Assembly (NCBI RefSeq): GCF_900107155.1
Contig: NZ_FNOX01000021.1
Span: 1-62,553 of the forward strand
DNA length: 62,553 bases
Reading direction: 5' to 3'
Source of the DNA: Pseudomonas salomonii
Lineage (GTDB): Bacteria; Pseudomonadota; Gammaproteobacteria; Pseudomonadales; Pseudomonadaceae
The notes under the pieces are model-generated. The model searched no databases. It saw nothing but the letters and a program-made list of their open reading frames with translations, and was not told the origin of the DNA. Of the stretch, positions 55,972 to 62,553 are shown one piece after another. The first letter of the stretch is position 1; every line of letters starts with the position of its first letter. The position numbers and the translations under genes were made by a program.

Positions 55972-56400
55972 TTAGAACGGTTTGACCACGACCAAAATTA
56001 CGATAGCCAGCAATATCAGAACCGGCACTTCATTGAACCAGCGATAAAAGACATGGCTGCGGGTGTTTTCGCCACGGGCGAAGCGTTTTACCTGGGCGCC
56101 GCACATATGGTGGTAGCCGATCAGCAGCACCACCAGGGTGAGTTTGGCGTGGATCCAGGCACCGGATTGAAAAATGGCCGGGTTGAGGTAGATCAGCCAG
56201 CCGCCGAATATCAGGGTAGCGATCATTGCTGGCCCCATGATGCCGCGGTACAGCTTGCGCTCCATGACGCTGAAGCGTTCTTTGCTGACGGTGTCCTCAC
56301 TTTGCGCGTGGTAGACGAACAGGCGTGGCAGGTAAAACAGCCCGGCAAACCAGCAGACGATACTGACGATATGGAAGGCTTTGATCCATAGATAGAGCAT
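55972..56400 (-). CDS. hemJ: protoporphyrinogen oxidase HemJ
   Basis: A 142-residue, four-helix membrane protein of the HemJ family, which oxidises protoporphyrinogen IX in heme synthesis. LWIKAFHIVSIVCWFAGLFY at the start carries the conserved His, and YRGIMGPAMIATLIFGGWL and WIHAKLTLVVLLIGYHHMCG hold further family residues. Divergent from argC. Confidence 0.93.
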   Translation of the reverse strand: MLYLWIKAFHIVSIVCWFAGLFYLPRLFVYHAQSEDTVSKERFSVMERKLYRGIMGPAMIATLIFGGWLIYLNPAIFQSGAWIHAKLTLVVLLIGYHHMCGAQVKRFARGENTRSHVFYRWFNEVPVLILLAIVILVVVKPF

Positions 56401-56536
56401 TTCTAGTTATTCCCAGGTTCACGGTAACTGAAGATAGTAGTGGCTCATGCGCCTGTACGTCACGTTGACGGTTGTCGCAGGACGATACGGCCCCTATTAT
56501 CGACGGCTTTCCAGTGGGTTCGTTGAGGGCAGGTTT

Positions 56537-57571
56537 ATGGTCAAGGTCGGTATCGTCGGCGGCACGGGTTACACCGGTGTCGAATTGCTGCGTCTGTTGG
56601 CTCAGCATCCGCAAGCTGAGGTGGTGGTCATCACTTCCCGATCCGAGGCCGGATTGGCCGTGGCCGATATGTACCCGAACCTGCGAGGCCACTATGACGG
56701 CCTGGCGTTCAGCGTCCCGGACATCAAGACCCTGGGAGCGTGCGATGTGGTGTTCTTCGCCACGCCTCACGGGGTTGCGCACGCACTGGCCGGCGAACTG
56801 CTGGCGGCGGGTACCAAGGTCATCGACCTGTCCGCCGACTTCCGCTTGCAGGACGCCGATGAGTGGGCCAAGTGGTACGGCCAGCCACACGGCGCGCCTG
56901 AGTTGCTGGAAGAGGCGGTGTACGGTCTGCCGGAAGTCAATCGTGAGCAAATCAAGCAGGCACGCCTGATTGCTGTGCCAGGTTGCTATCCGACCGCAAC
57001 GCAGCTGGGTTTCCTGCCATTGCTGGAAGCGGGTCTGGCCGACGCTTCGCGCTTGATCGCCGACTGCAAGTCGGGTGTGAGTGGCGCCGGCCGTGGTGCA
57101 GCGGTAGGTTCGCTGTACTCCGAGACGTCGGAAAGCATGAAGGCCTACGCGGTTAAAGGGCATCGTCACTTGCCGGAAATTCGCCAGGGGCTGCGTCGTG
57201 CCGCCGGTAAAGACGTAGGCCTGACCTTCGTGCCGCACCTGACGCCGATGATTCGTGGCATTCACTCCACGCTCTACGCCACTGTTGTCGACCGTTCGGT
57301 AGACCTGCAGGCGCTGTTCGAAAAGCGTTATGCCAATGAACCGTTCGTCGATGTGATGCCGGCCGGCAGCCACCCGGAAACCCGTAGCGTGCGCGGTGCC
57401 AACGTATGCCGCATTGCCGTGCACCGTCCACAGGATGGTGATTTGGTGGTGGTGTTGTCGGTGATCGATAACCTGGTCAAGGGCGCGTCGGGCCAGGCCG
57501 TGCAGAACATGAACATTCTGTTTGGCCTGGACGAGAAGCTGGGCCTGTCCCACGCGGGCATGCTGCCTTAA
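56537..57571 (+). CDS. argC: N-acetyl-gamma-glutamyl-phosphate reductase ArgC
   Basis: A 344-residue enzyme of arginine synthesis (third step). Start at 56537 (MVKVGIVGGTGYTGVELLRL), with GGGCAGG upstream; the longer frame is not conserved. The catalytic Cys is in VPGCYPTATQLGFLP and the His in KGHRHLPEIRQ. NADP-binding GGTGYTG is intact. Confidence 0.96.
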   Translation: MVKVGIVGGTGYTGVELLRLLAQHPQAEVVVITSRSEAGLAVADMYPNLRGHYDGLAFSVPDIKTLGACDVVFFATPHGVAHALAGELLAAGTKVIDLSADFRLQDADEWAKWYGQPHGAPELLEEAVYGLPEVNREQIKQARLIAVPGCYPTATQLGFLPLLEAGLADASRLIADCKSGVSGAGRGAAVGSLYSETSESMKAYAVKGHRHLPEIRQGLRRAAGKDVGLTFVPHLTPMIRGIHSTLYATVVDRSVDLQALFEKRYANEPFVDVMPAGSHPETRSVRGANVCRIAVHRPQDGDLVVVLSVIDNLVKGASGQAVQNMNILFGLDEKLGLSHAGMLP

Positions 57572-57590
57572 GGCTGTTTGGCGGTTAAGC

Positions 57591-57615
57591 AAAAGGCCCG
57601 TTGATCGGGCCTTTT
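57591..57615 (+). terminator. intrinsic terminator of argC
   Basis: AAAAGGCCCG-TTGAT-CGGGCCTTTT followed by GTGTTTTT, 19 nt after the argC stop: a 10-bp stem with a T-rich tail. Confidence 0.9.
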
Positions 57616-57736
57616 GTGTTTTTAATGGCGGCGGCGCAGATTGATATACCGTAACAATAGTTGACCGCTTTTCTAGGAGAAGCGGATAATGCCCGCCATT
57701 ACGCATATGGCGGCGCTACGCCGGGAGATTATCAGC

Positions 57737-58087
57737 ATGAGCGTTGAATCCTTCACCCCCACGGCTTTGCAATTCACCCACGGTGCTGCGCACAAGGTGA
57801 AGAGCCTGGTCGATGAAGAGGGTAATGATCGCTTGAAGCTGCGCGTATTCGTTACGGGCGGCGGTTGTTCAGGGTTTCAGTACGGTTTTACCTTCGATGA
57901 AGATGTGGCCGACGATGACACCATCGTCGAGCGCGAGGGCGTCAGCCTGGTCGTGGACCCGATGAGCTTCCAATACCTGGCAGGTGCCGAGGTGGATTAC
58001 CAGGAAGGTCTGGAAGGCTCGCGTTTCGTGATCAAGAACCCGAATGCCACCACGACCTGTGGTTGCGGGTCTTCGTTCTCGATCTGA
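57737..58087 (+). CDS. erpA: iron-sulfur cluster insertion protein ErpA
   Basis: A 116-residue A-type carrier that delivers Fe-S clusters to targets such as IspG. Start at 57737 ([20 protein letters not shown]) with GGGAG upstream; the longer frame is not conserved. The three ligand Cys are in [11 protein letters not shown] and TTCGCGSSF. Confidence 0.96.
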
Positions 58088-58113
58088 TCGGTAGCCTGAT
58101 CTTCAGCAAATAA

Positions 58114-58151
58114 AAAACGCCGCTTGGCTTTGATAGGCCAAGCGGCGTTTT
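58114..58151. terminator. bidirectional terminator between erpA and anmK
   Basis: AAAACGCCGCTTGGC pairs over 15 bp with GCCAAGCGGCGTTTT around an 8-nt loop, with A/T runs on both flanks, between the convergent genes. Confidence 0.95.
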
Positions 58152-58164
58152 GCTGTCTGCAGGT

Positions 58165-59256
58165 TTACGCTGGGTAGATCGCGCCTAATATCCGAAGCCC
58201 GCGTGCGCCGGTGACACTTGGGCGGTTGGCGGCGATGCCCTCAAGGCAGCAATGGGCCAGCCAGGCGAAGGCCATGGCTTCAACCCAATCGGGGTCCACG
58301 CCGTAAGCGGCGGTGCTGCTGACCTGAGTGGACGGCAACAACGCTGCCAGGCGCTTCATCAGCGTGGCGTTATGCGCGCCGCCACCACAGACCAGCAGGG
58401 TTTCGGTGTCGGTTTGTGCCGCTTGCAGGGACTCGACGATGGTCTGTGCGGTCAGTTCAAGCAGAGTCGCTTGCACATCCTCTGGCTGGAACGCTGGCAA
58501 TCTGGCCAGGTGGTGTTGCAGCCATCCCAGGTTGAAGACTTCGCGGCCAGTGCTTTTCGGGCCTTTGGTCAGGAAGAACGGGTCGCTGAGCAGAGCGTTG
58601 AGTAGTGCAGGCTCGACCTGGCCAGCCGCCGCCCATTGGCCATCGCGATCAAAGTGCTCGCCGCGCTGATTGTGGATCCATGCATCCAGCAACACGTTGC
58701 CCGGGCCGCAGTCGAAGCCGGCTACGGGCTTGTTGGTCTCGATCAAGCTGAGGTTGCTGAAGCCGCCGACATTCAGCACGGCGCGGTTGCCGGTACGTTC
58801 TCCGAACAAGGCTTCGTGAAAGGCAGGCACCAAAGGCGCGCCTTGACCGCCGGCGGCCACATCGCGGCTGCGGAAATCACTGACGACGGTAATGCCCGTC
58901 AGCTCGGTGAGCAGGGCAGGGTTGCCGATTTGTACGGTAAAGCCTTGAGCAGGTTCATGGCGGATCGTCTGGCCGTGGCTGCCGATCGCGCGTATGTCAT
59001 GGGGCTTGAGGGTTTGTTGTTCCAGCAAGGCATGGACGCCTTTGGCCGCCAGTGTCACCCAGTGTTGCTGGGCGAGAGCCGAACGGGCGATCTCATCCGG
59101 GCCGCTGGCGCACAGGCTCAGCAACTCAGTGCGCAGATCGTCCGGCATGGGAATGTAGTGCGTGGCGATCAACTTGATCGCCGGGTCTTGTTCGATCAGG
59201 GCGATATCCAGGCCATCGAGGCTGGTCCCGGACATCACACCAATATAGAGCGCCAT
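58165..59256 (-). CDS. anmK: anhydro-N-acetylmuramic acid kinase AnmK
   Basis: A 363-residue kinase of the ASKHA fold that opens and phosphorylates anhydroMurNAc to MurNAc-6-P in wall recycling. It starts ALYIGVMSGTSLDGLDIALI; VLNVGGFSNLSLI, GFDCGPGNVLLDAWI and LLVCGGGAHNATLM complete the active site. It lies 3 nt after the mepM-like peptidase, and it complements the AmgK-MurU pair 29 kb away. Confidence 0.96.
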   Translation of the reverse strand: MALYIGVMSGTSLDGLDIALIEQDPAIKLIATHYIPMPDDLRTELLSLCASGPDEIARSALAQQHWVTLAAKGVHALLEQQTLKPHDIRAIGSHGQTIRHEPAQGFTVQIGNPALLTELTGITVVSDFRSRDVAAGGQGAPLVPAFHEALFGERTGNRAVLNVGGFSNLSLIETNKPVAGFDCGPGNVLLDAWIHNQRGEHFDRDGQWAAAGQVEPALLNALLSDPFFLTKGPKSTGREVFNLGWLQHHLARLPAFQPEDVQATLLELTAQTIVESLQAAQTDTETLLVCGGGAHNATLMKRLAALLPSTQVSSTAAYGVDPDWVEAMAFAWLAHCCLEGIAANRPSVTGARGLRILGAIYPA

Positions 59257-59259
59257 ACC

Positions 59260-60672
59260 TTAGCGCTTCGCCGAGGCCAGCAGGGTGGAGCGCTCCTGGT
59301 CCATGCGGGCCATCAGTGGCTGGCTCTGCTGCAGGAAGCGCGCGCGCTCGGCCTTGGCAATCGGGTCGGCCATTGGCAGCTTCTGGCCCAGAGGGTCGAC
59401 GTGGACGCCGTTCACCTGGAACTCATAGTGCAAATGCGGGCCGGTAGACAGGCCTGTGGTGCCGATATAGCCGATGACCTGGCCCTGCTTCACGTTGCTG
59501 CCGGTCGACACGCCTTTGGCGAACCCTTGCATGTGGCCGTACAGGGTGCGGTAGGTATTGCCGTGCTGGATGATCACGGTATTGCCGTAACCGCCGCGGC
59601 GGCCGGCCAGCAACACCTTGCCGTCACCGGCAGCCTTGATGGGCGTGCCGCGTGGGGCAGCATAGTCGACGCCTTTGTGGGCGCGGATCTTGTTGAGGAT
59701 CGGGTGCTTGCGGCCCATGGAGAAGCGCGAACTGATGCGGGCAAAGTCCACCGGCGTACGGATGAAGGCTTTGCGCATGCTGTTGCCATCGGCGGTGTAG
59801 TAGCTGGTGTTGCCTTGTTTGTTGGTATAGCGCACTGCGGTGTAGGTTTTGCCGCGATTGGTAAACCGCGCCGATAGAATCGCGCCGGTGCCGACGACTT
59901 TGCCGTTGGCGACTCTCTGCTCATAGATCACGTCGAATTCGTCACCCTGACGGATGTCCTGGGCGAAGTCGATGTCGTAACCAAACACGCTGGCCATGTC
60001 CATGGTCATGCTGTGGGACAAGCCGGCGCGGGCGGCCGACTGTGACAGCGAGCTGTTGATGACGCCATGCACGTAGGCGGAGCGCGTCACCGGTTTGGTG
60101 GTGATGCGGTTGAACGCAAAGCCTTTGGCGCCCTTGCTCAGGCTAATGCTTTCGAGGTCGTTGACATTGCTGTGCAGGTTTTTCAGCTGGCCGTCGGCAG
60201 CCAATTCGAACTCAAGCTTCTGACCGTGCTTGAGCTGAGTGAATTGCTTGGCTTGTTTATCGCTGGCCAGCACCTCATTAACGGTGGCAGCGGGCAGGCC
60301 GACCTTTTCGAACAGCGTTGAAAGCGTATCGCCCTTGGCGACGATCACTTCGCGGTGCAGCGCATTCTTGGTTGCAACGGGTGCCGGCGGTTCTTGAGTG
60401 GCCTGTTGGGTGTCTTCCGGGGTGTTTTCTATCTGTGCGAATGGGGATTCTGTCGGTGCGTTTGTGGCTTGTTGCGCGTCGGAAGCGTCTTGATCTTGTG
60501 TCAGTTGTTCAACTGGACTTTCCAGGTCAAGGCTCAGGGATGTTCGTTTGGCTTCTACGTCACTGGAAGGGAATACCAGGAGTGCCAGGCTGAGAAGGGC
60601 GGCGATACCACTTGCGGCGAGCAGGTGGGTCTTCGGGTAAAGCGGCGGCGCTTTAGACGGTTCTGTGGTCAT
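59260..60672 (-). CDS. M23 family cell-wall endopeptidase (MepM-like)
   Basis: A 470-residue membrane-anchored metallopeptidase. Start at 60672 (MTTEPSKAPPLYPKTHLLAA); one membrane helix (about 16-34), a Thr/Gln-rich linker, an OapA/LysM-like domain (about 110-165) and a C-terminal lysostaphin-type M23 domain (about 330-440) with HKGVDYAAPRGTPI and HLHYEFQVNG zinc ligands. It probably cuts peptide cross-links during growth. Followed by anmK, so wall cleavage and recycling are coupled. Confidence 0.92.
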   Translation of the reverse strand: MTTEPSKAPPLYPKTHLLAASGIAALLSLALLVFPSSDVEAKRTSLSLDLESPVEQLTQDQDASDAQQATNAPTESPFAQIENTPEDTQQATQEPPAPVATKNALHREVIVAKGDTLSTLFEKVGLPAATVNEVLASDKQAKQFTQLKHGQKLEFELAADGQLKNLHSNVNDLESISLSKGAKGFAFNRITTKPVTRSAYVHGVINSSLSQSAARAGLSHSMTMDMASVFGYDIDFAQDIRQGDEFDVIYEQRVANGKVVGTGAILSARFTNRGKTYTAVRYTNKQGNTSYYTADGNSMRKAFIRTPVDFARISSRFSMGRKHPILNKIRAHKGVDYAAPRGTPIKAAGDGKVLLAGRRGGYGNTVIIQHGNTYRTLYGHMQGFAKGVSTGSNVKQGQVIGYIGTTGLSTGPHLHYEFQVNGVHVDPLGQKLPMADPIAKAERARFLQQSQPLMARMDQERSTLLASAKR

Positions 60673-60881
60673 AAGTAATTTTGACTTTGAAGATGAAATG
60701 GAAAAGATGAATGACATGATGAAGATGAAATAACTGTATAAAATATAACCAAATCATCTGTGGCGCAAGCTCGCGAACGCTGGGCTTGCTGAACGGTGTC
60801 CGTGCGCGGGACAAAACTTGTAATTAGTCCCTGATCTTGTATGGTTGGTTCCCTTTTGAATCTGAGCCTTGCGGGTCTGTT

Positions 60882-62081
60882 ATGAAGTCGGTTGAAGAGC
60901 AGCTAGCGCTGATAAAACGTGGTGCGGAAGAACTGTTGGTCGAGGCCGAGCTGGTCGAAAAGCTCAAGCGTGGCCAACCCCTGCGTATTAAGGCTGGCTT
61001 CGATCCGACCGCGCCGGATCTGCACCTGGGTCATACCGTGCTTATTAATAAGCTGCGTCAGTTCCAGGAGCTGGGGCATCAGGTCATCTTCCTTATAGGT
61101 GACTTCACCGGGATGATCGGTGATCCGAGCGGCAAGAGCGCAACGCGCCCGCCGCTTACCCGTGAGCAGGTTCTCGATAATGCCGAGACCTACAAGACCC
61201 AGGTGTTCAAGATTCTCGATCCGGCCAAGACCGAGGTGGCGTTCAACTCCACCTGGATGGATCAGATGGGGCCGGCCGACTTTATTCGCCTGACTTCCCA
61301 GTACACCGTGGCGCGCATGCTTGAGCGTGATGACTTCGACAAGCGCTACTCCACCAATCAGCCAATCGCGATTCATGAGTTCCTCTACCCGCTGGTTCAG
61401 GGCTATGACTCGGTGGCATTGCGCGCGGACGTTGAGCTGGGCGGCACTGACCAGAAGTTCAACCTGCTGATGGGGCGTGAACTCCAGCGTGCGTATGGGC
61501 AGGAAGCTCAGTGCATTCTGACCATGCCGTTGCTGGAAGGGTTGGATGGCGTCAAGAAGATGTCCAAGTCCCTGGGTAACTACGTTGGTATCCAGGAAGC
61601 GCCGGGTGTGATGTACGGCAAGCTGGTATCGATTCCGGATGCGTTGATGTGGCGTTATTTCGAGCTGTTGAGCTTCCGCTCGATGGATGAGATCAACGCG
61701 CTGCGCGCAGACGTCGAGGCGGGTGCGAATCCTCGTGACGTGAAGATCAAGTTGGCGGAAGAGATCGTTGCGCGCTTCCATGGTGAAGAGGCCGCGGCCA
61801 GCGCTCACCGCGCGGCCGGTAACCGCATGAAGGATGGCGAGCTGCCGGACGATCTGCCGGAGATCGAATTGACTGCGGCTGAAGCGATGCCGATTGCTGC
61901 TGTGCTTAATAAGGCGGGCCTGGTTAAGAACTCCGCAGTCGCGCGCGACCTGTTGGGTTCCGGTGGCGTGCGTATAGATGGTGAAGTTGTCGATCGCTCC
62001 TTTATATACGAGCTGGGCGCTACCCACGTTTGCCAGGCTGGGAAGAAGGCCTTTGCGCGTATTACGCTCAAAGCCGAATAA
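60882..62081 (+). CDS. tyrS: tyrosyl-tRNA synthetase TyrS
   Basis: A 399-residue class Ic synthetase of the TyrRS-2 (TyrZ) type. Start at 60882 (MKSVEEQLALIKRGAEELLV) is the conserved one. HLGH (in DPTAPDLHLGH) and KMSKS (DGVKKMSKSLGN) signatures are intact, and an S4 RNA-binding domain lies at about 335-399 (LLGSGGVRIDGEVVD). It precedes the rRNA operon as in other pseudomonads. Confidence 0.96.
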   Translation: MKSVEEQLALIKRGAEELLVEAELVEKLKRGQPLRIKAGFDPTAPDLHLGHTVLINKLRQFQELGHQVIFLIGDFTGMIGDPSGKSATRPPLTREQVLDNAETYKTQVFKILDPAKTEVAFNSTWMDQMGPADFIRLTSQYTVARMLERDDFDKRYSTNQPIAIHEFLYPLVQGYDSVALRADVELGGTDQKFNLLMGRELQRAYGQEAQCILTMPLLEGLDGVKKMSKSLGNYVGIQEAPGVMYGKLVSIPDALMWRYFELLSFRSMDEINALRADVEAGANPRDVKIKLAEEIVARFHGEEAAASAHRAAGNRMKDGELPDDLPEIELTAAEAMPIAAVLNKAGLVKNSAVARDLLGSGGVRIDGEVVDRSFIYELGATHVCQAGKKAFARITLKAE

Positions 62082-62096
62082 AACTGAAATGAGGTG

Positions 62097-62124
62097 TTGA
62101 CGGCGAATTATATCTGTCTATAAT
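62097..62124 (+). promoter_or_regulatory. rrn promoter P1
   Basis: TTGACG (62097-62102), 16-bp spacer, TATAAT (62119-62124), then a GC-rich discriminator (TCGCCCC), the arrangement of stringently controlled rRNA promoters. Confidence 0.85.
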
Positions 62125-62242
62125 TCGCCCCACTTCCGGCGCAGTCGAAACGGAAAACTCCTTGATAAACAAAGAGTTATGAAGTTTTCGGCAGCGGGTT
62201 GCTTCAGTTCATCGAAGCCAAAAGGGAGTTGAAAAAGAGGTG

Positions 62243-62270
62243 TTGACAGCAGCGTGTAACGCTGTAGAAT
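62243..62270 (+). promoter_or_regulatory. rrn promoter P2
   Basis: TTGACA (62243-62248), 16-bp spacer, TAGAAT (62265-62270), discriminator TCGCCTC. Same architecture as P1 and P3. Confidence 0.9.
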
Positions 62271-62352
62271 TCGCCTCCCGCTAACGAGAGATCGTAAGCG
62301 CAAGTGGTTGAAGTTGTTGAAGAATTCTTCGAAAGCTTCTGAAAATAATCAC

Positions 62353-62380
62353 TTGACAGCAAATGACGCTGCTGTAGAAT
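62353..62380 (+). promoter_or_regulatory. rrn promoter P3
   Basis: TTGACA (62353-62358), 16-bp spacer, TAGAAT (62375-62380), discriminator GCGCGCCTC. It is the closest of three tandem promoters to the rRNA leader. Confidence 0.9.
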
Positions 62381-62417
62381 GCGCGCCTCGGTTGAGACGA
62401 AAGATCTTAACCAACCG

Positions 62418-62553
62418 CTCTTTAACAACTGAATCAAGCAATTCGTGTGGGTGCTTGTGGAGTCAGACTGATAGTCAACAAGATTATCAGCATCACAAGT
62501 TACTCCGCGAGAAATCAAAGATGTAACCAACGATTGCTGAGCCAAGTTTAGGG
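62418..62553 (+). promoter_or_regulatory. rRNA operon leader with boxA (16S gene begins beyond the window)
   Basis: GCTCTTTAACA (62418-62428) is the antitermination boxA bound by NusB-S10. A stem CTTGT ... ACAAG (about 62454-62482) follows, then the conserved leader TTGCTGAGCCAAGTTTAGGG at the window edge, which in Pseudomonas lies shortly upstream of mature 16S. No 16S sequence is yet present. Confidence 0.88.

Overview
This window is chromosomal DNA from a Pseudomonas, most likely of the P. fluorescens group. Gene order follows the P. aeruginosa PAO1 segment PA0575 to PA0668 almost gene for gene (rmcA, rpoD, dnaG, rpsU, tsaD, plsY, folB, folK, cca, the SpoVR/YeaH/PrkA block, glpE, apaH, apaG, rsmA, pdxA, surA, lptD, amgK, murU, agt genes, rpe, gph, trpE ... 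trpGDC, vfr, coq7, hemJ, argC, erpA, anmK, tyrS, then an rRNA operon). High G+C content and paired REP repeats (REPINs) between genes fit that group. The synteny statement is from memory of the PAO1 map, not from a search.

Layout. 1-580: one end of an IS3-family insertion sequence, then a tRNA-Ile2(CAU) gene. 0.6-9.0 kb: the multidomain c-di-GMP protein RmcA and the macromolecular-synthesis genes rpoD, dnaG and rpsU. 9.2-13.2 kb: tsaD, plsY, folB-folK and cca. 13.3-18.1 kb: the prkA-yeaH-spoVR stress block. 18.4-26.1 kb: the envelope/RNA operon lptD-surA-pdxA-rsmA-apaG-apaH-glpE on the minus strand. 26.2-28.6 kb: a complete group II intron with a reverse transcriptase/HNH ORF, lying in the 5' region of lptD and in the same orientation. 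28.6-29.3 kb: a hairpin-rich block around a 52-codon ORF for a small predicted membrane protein. 29.3-31.8 kb: amgK-murU (peptidoglycan recycling) and a DnaJ-domain gene. 31.9-40.3 kb: a DUF3530 gene and the agt region (sensor kinase, response regulator and ABC transporter for GABA/5-aminovalerate-type substrates). 40.5-49.8 kb: an iron alcohol dehydrogenase, rpe, gph, trpE, the autotransporter esterase estA and trpGDC. 49.9-62.1 kb: a lipoate-ligase-like gene, vfr, an OsmC-like gene, coq7, hinT, a short-chain dehydrogenase, a DUF805 protein, a nitronate monooxygenase, hemJ, argC, erpA, anmK, a mepM-like peptidase and tyrS. 62.1-62.55 kb: three tandem rRNA promoters and the boxA leader of an rrn operon whose 16S gene starts just beyond the window.

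Most of the window is conserved core genome. The accessory parts are the IS3 end, the group II intron with its hairpin-rich upstream exon, and the REPINs. The features most worth a second look are (i) the intron placed in the probable 5' leader of the essential gene lptD, (ii) the unlisted small membrane ORF in dense hairpins next to it, and (iii) two homologous trp leader peptides, one of which is the in-frame 3' end of gph.
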